A DNA stretch of 5,669 nt from an uncultured Gammaproteobacteria bacterium (GCA_945787585.1 CALZIG010000252.1:1-5669); one strand, 5' to 3'; counted from the stretch's first letter, positions 1-4,918 are shown. Made by a program: numbers and translations. Notes: generated from the sequence alone by a model not told the origin.

Positions 1-95
1 AGAATTACCAAACTCACTAAGATAGAGTGGTAAGGTAAAAATATTGAGGAATTCCTGAATGACTGCTTCTTAGTCATCGAAAATGTATAAGCAAA

Positions 96-119
96 TTTCG
101 CGATATTCCGCTTTCGCGA
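96..119. repeat. Short direct repeat TTTCGCGA x2
   Basis: The octamer TTTCGCGA occurs at 96-103 and again at 112-119, sixteen bases apart start to start. Each copy contains the palindrome TCGCGA, so the pair can also fold into a small stem. It may be a binding site or chance; nothing in the sequence decides. Confidence 0.3.
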
Positions 120-145
120 CACTGCTGCCGTTATCAGACTGAACC

Positions 146-157
146 TTGACCGGTCAA
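146..157. promoter_or_regulatory. 12-bp perfect palindrome, possible operator
   Basis: TTGACCGGTCAA is a perfect dyad. A related half-site (TTGACC followed by A) recurs at 279-285 and its inverse TGGTCA at 299-304. Repeated TTGACC-type half-sites upstream of an operon are what a dimeric repressor or activator would use. The regulator is unknown, and the distance to the start codon (over 200 bases) weakens the link. Confidence 0.3.
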
Positions 158-317
158 CAAGTAGCAAATGAAACCCGAAAATATGAAATTGCGAACGTCT
201 GGTTGACTAGAACTTGCCCTTCATAAAAAAGGCCCACAATAGTCCCTCTGGATCGAACACGACCTTCCTCTTTCAGATTTGACCAAGAATTTTCTGTCTG
301 GTCAGCCCGCTACCGAA

Positions 318-343
318 TGACATATGTCAATATTATGTATGAT
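318..343 (+). promoter_or_regulatory. Candidate promoter with overlapping palindrome
   Basis: TGACATATGTCA (318-329) is a perfect 12-bp palindrome. It overlaps a possible -35 ATGACA (317-322), which is followed after a short 15-base spacer by TATGAT (338-343) as -10. Transcription would then start about 20 bases before the start codon of the aldo/keto reductase. A palindrome over the -35 would suit a repressor site. The spacer is shorter than the usual 16-18, so this is a tentative promoter call. Confidence 0.3.
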
Positions 344-360
344 CATTAAATATCTGAGAT

Positions 361-366
361 GGAGGA
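361..366 (+). promoter_or_regulatory. Strong Shine-Dalgarno for the aldo/keto reductase
   Basis: GGAGGA lies six bases before the ATG at 373. It fixes the start of the reductase and agrees with the Tat signal beginning immediately at the N-terminus. Confidence 0.8.
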
Positions 367-372
367 ACACCC

Positions 373-1305
373 ATGAAGCGGCCATCAAACCACGGACGCC
401 GCGTTTTCCTGCGTACATTGGCTATGTCAGGTATAGCTGCTATGTTCTGGCCTATTCCAGGTATTGCACAACCAAAAAACGTTATCACACGGAAAATTCC
501 TTCGTCTGGCGAAGCGCTTCCGATTATCGGCTTAGGTAGCTCGATCACTTTCAATGTAGGCAATGATCCTATAGCACGCACAAATAGTACAGAAGTGATG
601 CGAAACTTTTTTGACGCCGGCGGTAAACTGATCGATTCGTCACCGATGTATGGTTCAGCGCAAGAGGTCATTGGTTACGGCCTTAACAAACTGGGTAAGA
701 CTTCACAGGTCTTTGCAGCTGACAAAGTCTGGATTTCTGACGCAGCAGAAGGGCGTAAGCAGATGGGAGCATCCCGACGCTTTTGGGGTGTGGAACGTTT
801 TGACCTGATGCAGGTTCACAATATTTTGTCATGGGAGGCGCATCTTCAAACGCTTTTTGAGATGAAAGCCGCCGGTCAAATTCGCTATGTTGGCATTACA
901 ACGTCTCATGGACGTCGCCACCGTGAATTTGAAAAAATCATGCGCTCACAGCCACTCGATTTCATCCAGCTTACCTACAACATACGCGATCGCAGTGTCG
1001 AGGAACGCCTCCTGTCATTGGCGCAAGATCGAGGTATGGCGGTGATAGCCAATCGACCGTTTCAGCGTGGTAATTTAATTGATTGGGCAATGCAACATCC
1101 ACTTCCTGATTGGGCAGGTGAAATTGATTGCAGCAATTGGGCACAATTCCTTCTGAAATTTATTGTTTCGCATCCATCGGTCACCTGTGCCATTCCAGCT
1201 ACCTCTCGTGTTGATCATGTCCTTGAGAACATGGGGGCAGCCACAGGCACGCTACCGGATACAGCTATGCGCAAACGCATGATTGCGTATGTTGAGCAAC
1301 TGTAA
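373..1305 (+). CDS. Tat-exported aldo/keto reductase
   Basis: A 310-residue NAD(P)-dependent oxidoreductase of the aldo/keto reductase superfamily (TIM barrel), predicted to be exported folded. The N-terminus has a twin-arginine signal: GRRVFLR at residues 8-14, a hydrophobic stretch at about 15-31 and a likely cleavage after GIA (residue 33). The catalytic tetrad is complete: Asp88 and Tyr93 in LIDSSPMYG, Lys118 in AADKVW and His149 in LMQVHN. Later family landmarks are GITTS (174-178), QLTYN (199-203), the segment around NRPFQRG (227-233), and the cofactor-binding IPATS with EN at 285-286. Excluding the signal, the length is normal for the family. Tat export makes sense because the nicotinamide cofactor must be bound before export, as known for periplasmic glucose-fructose oxidoreductase. 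The substrate cannot be read from the sequence. The start is supported by GGAGGA six bases upstream. Its stop codon overlaps the next start, so the two genes form an operon. Confidence 0.9.
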   Translation: MKRPSNHGRRVFLRTLAMSGIAAMFWPIPGIAQPKNVITRKIPSSGEALPIIGLGSSITFNVGNDPIARTNSTEVMRNFFDAGGKLIDSSPMYGSAQEVIGYGLNKLGKTSQVFAADKVWISDAAEGRKQMGASRRFWGVERFDLMQVHNILSWEAHLQTLFEMKAAGQIRYVGITTSHGRRHREFEKIMRSQPLDFIQLTYNIRDRSVEERLLSLAQDRGMAVIANRPFQRGNLIDWAMQHPLPDWAGEIDCSNWAQFLLKFIVSHPSVTCAIPATSRVDHVLENMGAATGTLPDTAMRKRMIAYVEQL

Positions 1306-1982
1306 TGACAGAGTGGTGGACCTATAATCTGGAAGACTTGTTACTGTTTTCGCCACAAACCTACTACCGACTGTTCGAGCTATATCACTACGATATCTGG
1401 CCAATTCAGATCCTGGCCATGATACTCGGTGTGATAATTCTACTATTAGTATTGCGCAACCCACCCTGGCAGGGGCGGATTATCTCATTCATTCTTGCGG
1501 CGTGTTGGCTGTGGGTCGCATGGGCATATCACAGGCAACACTATGCCAGCATTAATTGGTTTGCAGACTATTTTGCGATCGGCTTTTCACTAGAAGCCAT
1601 GCTGTTTATCTGGATTGGCATTTTTCGTAATAGACTAAAGTTCAGATCAGAAACCCTATTCGTAAAACATGCTGGCCTGAGTATTTTCATTTTCGCAGTC
1701 TTTATTCAGCCATTTGCTGGCTTATTGTTTGGGCGTATATGGATTCAGTCCGAACTGTTTGCGATTACACCTGATGCAACTGTGATTGCAACATTAGGTT
1801 TGCTGTTACTTTCCGTAAATAAAACGTTTTGGTTGCTTTATATCATCCCTCTATGCTGGTGCCTGATAACAGGCATAACGCTTTGGATCATGAATTCACC
1901 TGATGCCCTACTATCGCCACTCGCTGCTGTAGTGGTTTTAATAATTGCTATTTATCAAGTACACCGTACAACTAGGATGTAG
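1305..1982 (+). CDS. Multi-pass membrane protein, DUF6064-like
   Basis: A 225-residue integral inner-membrane protein. The N-terminus, with WWTY at residues 4-7 and SPQTYYRLFELY at 16-27, followed by a first helix, resembles the DUF6064 family as I remember it; no biochemical function is known to me for that family. Hydrophobic segments fall at about 31-50, 58-75, 86-106, 121-143, 157-173, 174-194 and 203-219, giving six or seven helices. There is no obvious catalytic motif. The ATG shares its A with the TAA of the reductase (TAATG), which implies translational coupling and a shared role; it might anchor or serve the exported reductase, but this is inference. No convincing stem-and-T-run terminator follows the stop. 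The family name is held with moderate confidence, the membrane topology with high confidence. Confidence 0.8.
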   Translation: MTEWWTYNLEDLLLFSPQTYYRLFELYHYDIWPIQILAMILGVIILLLVLRNPPWQGRIISFILAACWLWVAWAYHRQHYASINWFADYFAIGFSLEAMLFIWIGIFRNRLKFRSETLFVKHAGLSIFIFAVFIQPFAGLLFGRIWIQSELFAITPDATVIATLGLLLLSVNKTFWLLYIIPLCWCLITGITLWIMNSPDALLSPLAAVVVLIIAIYQVHRTTRM

Positions 1983-2110
1983 TGTTTATTATTTTCCCGG
2001 TATCTTTCTTCCTTATACACCATCTCCCGGCAATTAACGAAACCGACGTGGGAACTCGCGGCACAGATTAGGTTTCATTGATTTACAGTATTCTCAGATT
2101 GTCTCTGATC

Positions 2111-2131
2111 GGCCCAGGCTGTGTGAAAACT
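2111..2131 (+). repeat. Left terminal inverted repeat of the MITE
   Basis: Twenty-one bases beginning GGCCCAGGC and ending GAAAACT, the exact reverse complement of 2268-2288. The match does not extend on either side (2110 against 2289 and 2132 against 2267 do not pair), so the repeat boundaries are sharp. Confidence 0.85.
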
Positions 2132-2267
2132 CAAAGCCGATTTCTCAAGTGGCGAATCCTGGGTTCATCTAGCCGAATATTGATTGCTTTTCCTCATTTT
2201 GAAGACCGCATTTATTCGAGTTTAATGGTGAAGTGGGAAATATTTTTGCAGTCTCGGTAAATGGAGT

Positions 2268-2288
2268 AGTTTTCACACAGCCTGGGCC
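2268..2288 (-). repeat. Right terminal inverted repeat of the MITE
   Basis: Exact reverse complement of 2111-2131, beginning AGTTTTCACACAG and ending GGGCC. Confidence 0.85.
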
Positions 2289-2342
2289 AAAAGCGGACTA
2301 CCAAGTCAAGAGCAAATCTCTTAGTCAGTTGATAAAAGCAGG

Positions 2343-2403
2343 ATTCATCGCTCAGCGTGAGCGGCGCGGCGAAGCAGCATTCGTCTCAACACGCTTGTTT
2401 GCC
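2343..2403 (-). other. Possible decayed attC site after the DUF6602-like gene
   Basis: Read on the minus strand, this 61-base stretch starts seven bases after the gene's stop codon with GGCAAAC (consensus RYYYAAC, two mismatches) and ends with GATGAAT (consensus GTTRRRY, one mismatch). In between are AGCGTG and CACGCT, which pair, and a central GCTTCGCCGCGCC very like the loop region of known attC sites. The length equals that of the site at 3985-4045. Both core sites are degenerate, so this is either a worn attC or coincidence. Confidence 0.4.
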
Positions 2404-2409
2404 GTACCA

Positions 2410-3255
2410 CTAGTCACTGGGAGACTGCTCTTGCCATTGCCCTTTGTGGTTGAGGTAGCGGTCGATGGCGGGATACCACTCGACTGGAGGCCGTTGAAAG
2501 GTAGCAAGACCCTCGAGCAGAATTGACTTAAATGCAAGTAGCGGATGGTCAGTTGTGTACTTCACATGGTAGTACTCGTCCGCGTTAGCAGATAGAACGT
2601 CGACTGCACGTGTGTAGTAAAAACCGAGATCGGGCAACAGGACCCCATGCAGGTGAGCATACTCTTGGCGCTTGAGCACGTCTGCTAACCGTTTAGCGAA
2701 TTTATCGGGAGAGATTGCGGATGTGCCAACCGCTTCGAAGGCAACCACGTACGCACGTGGAGCCAGCCACTGCATAGTTCTTTTCTCAGTTTGAATCGGA
2801 CTTCCAATGATTGTGTTGTAGAAAACCCGTTCTCGTAACGCGCGTATAGCGGTGTTTTTCTGCACTATGGCCTCGATAGAATCGTGGGCGAGTTCCTTTG
2901 CCTCATCCGAGGTGCTACGAAGCGTGGCTTTTACCTCGACGTACCCATAAACGGCCTCTAGTGGTAGAACGTCACACGATTCCATCCGGACAAGTGGGCT
3001 ATATCGGACGGCGTCGTATATGACTATATCAAGCTGTGTCGATAGTTTGACACTACCATCTTCAACGTACGCAATAAAGCCAGTTGTCAATCCATATTCT
3101 GCGGGCAGTAGATCGCGCAGGAGGCGGCGAACATGGAACTCTAGGTCGCGCCCCTTTTCACCCGCGTGAATTATGGACGCGCGGACAGCGCTTAATCGCG
3201 CAAGTAGGATTTGTTCTTCGATCCGGTTTAGCTCTGAGAGATTTGGCGTGTCCAT
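2410..3255 (-). CDS. DUF6602-like protein with PD-(D/E)XK nuclease features
   Basis: A 281-residue protein with no signal peptide or membrane segment, so probably cytoplasmic. The N-terminal half matches my memory of DUF6602: GEKGRDLEFHVRRLLRDLLP (32-51), GLTTGF (55-60), QLDIVIYD (74-81), then PLEAVYGYVEVKATL (98-112). The spacing of Glu39, Asp76 and Glu107-Val-Lys109 is the signature of the PD-(D/E)XK nuclease fold, with Asp76 and Glu-x-Lys as the metal-binding core. The C-terminal half (about 160-281) is unfamiliar. It would be a DNA or RNA endonuclease if active; restriction or phage-defence roles are plausible but unproven. The start at 3255 has only a weak AGG upstream. It sits directly after an attC-like site and is followed by another possible one, so it reads as the last of three gene cassettes. 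Confidence 0.75.
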   Translation of the reverse strand: MDTPNLSELNRIEEQILLARLSAVRASIIHAGEKGRDLEFHVRRLLRDLLPAEYGLTTGFIAYVEDGSVKLSTQLDIVIYDAVRYSPLVRMESCDVLPLEAVYGYVEVKATLRSTSDEAKELAHDSIEAIVQKNTAIRALRERVFYNTIIGSPIQTEKRTMQWLAPRAYVVAFEAVGTSAISPDKFAKRLADVLKRQEYAHLHGVLLPDLGFYYTRAVDVLSANADEYYHVKYTTDHPLLAFKSILLEGLATFQRPPVEWYPAIDRYLNHKGQWQEQSPSD

Positions 3256-3273
3256 GGCGTGCCTAAGTTGAGC

Positions 3274-3344
3274 ATCTAATGTGTGTACTCACCCGCGAGG
3301 AGGCGCGCATTGTCTTCAGATTCGGGTGAAGCGCCATGTTGGGC
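3274..3344 (-). other. attC-like recombination site between two cassettes
   Basis: On the minus strand the 71-base site runs GCCCAAC (perfect RYYYAAC), eight bases, TCACCCG, a 27-base loop, CGGGTGA, eight bases, ATTAGAT. The inner arms TCACCCG and CGGGTGA pair perfectly, and the spacers to the two core sites are both eight bases. This symmetry is expected of an integron attC folded as a single strand. The right-hand core departs from GTTRRRY in one place: A replaces the G at the crossover position (3280). The bases after it (TTAGATGC) are typical of cassette starts. It lies 29 bases beyond the stop codon of the HEPN-motif gene. Confidence 0.65.
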
Positions 3345-3373
3345 TGACTCTGGATGCTGGTTCAATGTGACTA

Positions 3374-3955
3374 TCATAGCTTGATTGTGTAGCTTTCCAT
3401 TTCGTTGTAGCAGTCGACGAACTTGCATTGAAGGTCTGTACTATTGATCAGGTCATTCAGATACCCAGATGGCCCGAAAACACCTCGGCGAAGATCGCGA
3501 CCAATAGCGTAGCAGTCGAATTGCAGCTCGAATTCATGCGCTGCCGCGACAGAAATCAGAGCCATGTGATTCGGGAGATCAACGCCCAGTTTCCAGTGAT
3601 AGCGCTCCCTCGAACCAGCGGCACTTAGAACTCGCGGTTCACTAGTATGCATGAGCTTGTGGCGCCAAATTGCCACAGCTATTTTCGACTCCTTCTCCTG
3701 ATAGCCTAGATACTTCGTCATGAATCCCACCAGTCGCGGCGTTTGCTTCTTGGTTCTATCGGCTCCAGCACCGTTCCAGCCCGCCCAATAACTGGAAAAA
3801 TAGTCGATCGTTGCAAACGCATACAGAGCCGGTGGAAAGAACGCTTTTCCAGGACCTCCCGGAATCTCCCAAAAACAGCGCTTCGTGTCCTCCTCCAGAC
3901 TATGAATGCGTTGCTCGTATTGTTCCCGAGCGCTGTCAGCATCAAAGGTCTTCAT
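3374..3955 (-). CDS. Cassette protein with HEPN-type R-x4-H motif
   Basis: A 193-residue soluble protein with no family name I can give with confidence. The central feature is RHKLMH at residues 98-103 within IWRHKLMHTSEPR, fitting the R-x4-6-H signature of HEPN-domain ribonucleases. It follows a predicted helix at about 86-97 and is preceded by TPRLVGFM (72-79), which also recalls small integron-cassette proteins. The N-terminus (5-27) is a charged helix; an aromatic-rich stretch (45-60, FATIDYFSSYWAGW) probably packs the core. If the motif is active it would cleave RNA, as many toxin and phage-defence HEPN proteins do; this is inference from one motif. It lies alone between two attC-like sites, with no antitoxin partner. 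The start at 3955 has no good Shine-Dalgarno of its own but is preceded by a five-codon open frame that could deliver ribosomes. Confidence 0.7.
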   Translation of the reverse strand: MKTFDADSAREQYEQRIHSLEEDTKRCFWEIPGGPGKAFFPPALYAFATIDYFSSYWAGWNGAGADRTKKQTPRLVGFMTKYLGYQEKESKIAVAIWRHKLMHTSEPRVLSAAGSRERYHWKLGVDLPNHMALISVAAAHEFELQFDCYAIGRDLRRGVFGPSGYLNDLINSTDLQCKFVDCYNEMESYTIKL

Positions 3956-3956
3956 G

Positions 3957-3971
3957 TTAGAGAATGCTCAT
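3957..3971 (-). CDS. Mini-ORF (MSIL, stop) just before the HEPN-motif gene
   Basis: ATG AGC ATT CTC TAA ends one base before the ATG of the downstream gene. It is preceded by AAGGA (3980-3976), the only good ribosome-binding sequence near that gene. Short leader frames next to recombination sites are known to raise translation of integron cassette genes that lack their own ribosome-binding site, through termination and re-initiation. Alternatively the AAGGA serves the main gene poorly at long range. The peptide itself is unlikely to have a function. Confidence 0.4.
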   Translation of the reverse strand: MSIL

Positions 3972-3984
3972 TGGTTCCTTGTCT

Positions 3985-4045
3985 GCTCAACGATAAAGGC
4001 CTGCGGCGCCACCTTGCAGCGACCGACAAGGCGGCCTTGTTAGGG
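3985..4045 (-). other. attC-like recombination site after the DUF6988-like gene
   Basis: On the minus strand this 61-base site begins CCCTAAC (RYYYAAC with one mismatch at the first base) and ends with a perfect GTTRRRY core, GTTGAGC. It folds into a strong inner stem, GCCGCCTTG against CAAGGTGGC with one G-T pair, around a ten-base loop, with outer AAG/CTT and AAC/GTT pairs and a bulge on one side. The stop codon TAA of the DUF6988-like gene lies inside the first core, a common arrangement in real gene cassettes. A competing local palindrome, ACAAGG-CGG-CCTTGT on the + strand, overlaps it but lacks a T-run, so I do not call it a terminator. Confidence 0.6.
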
Positions 4046-4642
4046 CCCTTTCCCTGAAAAGGCCAACATTTTCTCTAAAACCTCTTTTGCAAAAGTCTCA
4101 TCATTAACGATATATGCTACTTGCATTGTTAAAAATAGGCCGACCGATACAGCAAAATCAATTACACCGAGAATATTTTTCTCTGGATAGCTTGGCTCAA
4201 TAAATTCCGCACTATTTCTACCTAGTGCCTGCAAAATACCGCCATGTGTAAAATCATTCATTATTGACCATGACTGAGCCTTAATATCAGACAACACCTG
4301 TACATTGTATGCAGGGAGCTTCTCGATATCCTCAATCAACTCGCCAAATTCTTTTTTAATTCTACCTTTTTTAAAAGTTTCTATTTCTTCTTGAGTTGCG
4401 CAGTTTCCAAGCCAAACGGCCCGAATATACGCTTCAAATAACGGCCTTGCTAAGGCAAATACAGAACCAAAATATTTATTAAAAGCTAATTTACCAATGG
4501 ATCTTTCATGCTCAAGTCCAAGATCAATTAATGCAACTATTAATCTTGTTTTCTCATCATTGGGTAAATTCAGGCCATGCAATTTCTGATCTTGCCATTT
4601 AACAAGCTCTTCTAGTTCCTTTAATTTCGCTTCAAGCTTCAT
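4040..4642 (-). CDS. DUF6988-like helical protein of unknown function
   Basis: A 200-residue, mostly alpha-helical protein. It opens with a charged coiled-coil-like helix (1-20). Then follow LGLEHERSI (41-49), ARPLFEAYIRAVWLGNCAT (65-83) with Arg66, Glu70 and Arg74, and DFTHGG (130-135), a set I recognise from DUF6988-type proteins often met in accessory DNA. A hydrophobic helix at about 157-178 is probably buried but could touch a membrane. Paired Arg and His in helices recall HEPN or DUF5677-like folds, though no clean R-x4-6-H is present, so no activity is claimed. It is clearly more AT-rich than the next two genes, a sign of separate origin. AGGG (4650-4647) four bases before the ATG supports the start. 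Its stop codon lies inside an attC-like site, marking it as a cassette gene. Confidence 0.7.
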   Translation of the reverse strand: MKLEAKLKELEELVKWQDQKLHGLNLPNDEKTRLIVALIDLGLEHERSIGKLAFNKYFGSVFALARPLFEAYIRAVWLGNCATQEEIETFKKGRIKKEFGELIEDIEKLPAYNVQVLSDIKAQSWSIMNDFTHGGILQALGRNSAEFIEPSYPEKNILGVIDFAVSVGLFLTMQVAYIVNDETFAKEVLEKMLAFSGKGP

Positions 4643-4751
4643 ATGACCCTAAAAGATGGATTAACAAGACACCTTGTATCGCTATCACTTTTTAACGAGA
4701 TATCGATACTCTGCAAAATTAATACAGTATATCAGCAAGCTAGTGCTTTAT

Positions 4752-4783
4752 TGTCACGTTACACAGGTCAGATAATCGTGACA
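4752..4783. promoter_or_regulatory. 7-bp inverted repeat in the region upstream of the cassette genes
   Basis: TGTCACG (4752-4758) and CGTGACA (4777-4783) are exact inverse copies 18 bases apart, about 110-140 bases upstream of the DUF6988-like gene. The spacing of about 2.4 helical turns centre to centre would suit a dimeric DNA-binding protein. On the + strand TTGTCA (4751-4756) and GATAAT (4771-4776) resemble -35 and -10 boxes, but the 14-base spacer is too short for a standard promoter. Confidence 0.35.
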
Positions 4784-4797
4784 TAGTGATGCACAAT

Positions 4798-4817
4798 GAC
4801 ATCCCGCTTGGGATGTC
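4798..4817. repeat. Perfect 8-bp hairpin with GCTT loop
   Basis: GACATCCC pairs without mismatch to GGGATGTC around the tetraloop GCTT. There is no T-run directly after it. It sits four bases before a terminator-like stem, so the two could be parts of one short structured RNA. No known riboswitch or RNA family is recognised. Confidence 0.5.
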
Positions 4818-4820
4818 CTC

Positions 4821-4851
4821 AATGGCCGCCATGGGAAGCCATTCTTTTTTT
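4821..4851 (+). terminator. Rho-independent terminator-like stem with T-run
   Basis: AATGGC (4821-4826) pairs with GCCATT (4838-4843), followed after one C by seven T residues (4845-4851). An inner alternative ATGG-GAAG-CCAT can form instead. The stem is short, so strength is uncertain. No + strand gene precedes it; it would end transcripts reading antisense through the cassettes or a short RNA starting near 4780. Confidence 0.5.
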
Positions 4852-4912
4852 ACTAAAACCAAATGCTGGAGGTCAGCTTAGGGCACAGGGTGTGTGAAAA
4901 CTCGATCAGAGA

Positions 4913-4918
4913 TATAAT
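4913..4918 (+). promoter_or_regulatory. Candidate -10 box for the transposase
   Basis: A perfect TATAAT lies 27 bases before the transposase ATG. No good -35 is present at the usual distance; the position falls in the terminal repeat (GTGTGT at about 4890-4895), so promoter and transposase-binding site would overlap. That arrangement would allow self-repression, as in several insertion sequences. Confidence 0.35.

Larger units (their letters stand above)
1..372. other. Non-coding region upstream of the reductase operon
   Basis: I see no credible gene on either strand. The longest open stretch on the minus strand (about 150-305) has no start codon and ends at a TGA. The region contains a hairpin with 6-bp arms at 59-64 and 72-77, a repeated octamer at 96-119, a 12-bp palindrome at 146-157, an inverted repeat TGACCA/TGGTCA at 280-285 and 299-304, and a second 12-bp palindrome at 318-329. 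The density of short palindromes suggests a regulatory leader for the downstream operon, but no regulator can be named from it. Confidence 0.6.
2111..2288. mobile_element. MITE-like element with IS1182-type ends
   Basis: A 178-bp segment bounded by perfect 21-bp inverted repeats (2111-2131 and 2268-2288) and too short to encode a transposase. Its left end, including the core TGTGTGAAAACTC, matches the left end of the IS1182-family element at 4882-4903 in 20 of 22 positions. This is what a non-autonomous derivative of an IS1182 element looks like, movable by a transposase supplied in trans. The outermost four bases on both sides read GGCC, a palindrome. They could be the target duplication instead of part of the ends, since IS1182-type elements often insert at palindromes. 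The interior shows no coding capacity or strong secondary structure. Confidence 0.75.
1983..2409. other. Gene-free junction between the operon and the cassette array
   Basis: No gene is supported here. Positions 1983-2110 are plain spacer. Positions 2111-2288 are a MITE-like element. Positions 2289-2409 carry a possible decayed attC at the end of the DUF6602-like gene. A + strand open frame starting at 2233 begins inside the MITE and then runs antisense to the DUF6602-like gene, so I treat it as spurious. Confidence 0.6.

Noticed and set aside
150..305. Minus-strand open stretch in the upstream region, possibly a gene remnant
   Set aside because: About 50 codons with no start codon, closed by stops on both sides and without a recognised family pattern.
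333..671. Minus-strand open frame of 112 codons
   Set aside because: It is antisense to the Tat signal and catalytic region of the aldo/keto reductase and has no recognisable motif.
2233..2526. + strand open frame of 97 codons whose middle (SKSLSQLIKAGFI) faintly recalls a RAMA-type domain
   Set aside because: It starts inside the MITE and its second half is antisense to the well-supported DUF6602-like gene; the resemblance covers only about a dozen residues.
3084..3266. + strand open frame of 60 codons
   Set aside because: Lies wholly antisense to the start of the DUF6602-like gene, with no ribosome site or motif.
4027..4041. ACAAGG-CGG-CCTTGT palindrome as a terminator
   Set aside because: No T-run on either side; it is better explained as part of the attC-like fold.
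2343..4645. CRISPR array or tandem repeat array
   Set aside because: The repeated elements are few, differ in sequence and alternate with genes; they are attC-like and not direct repeats with spacers.
4659..4765. Possible fourth attC or attI upstream of the DUF6988-like gene (GTTAATC on the minus strand, with GTGTAAC further up)
   Set aside because: Both cores have a mismatch, the roughly 100-base interval has no paired inner arms, and no integrase follows.
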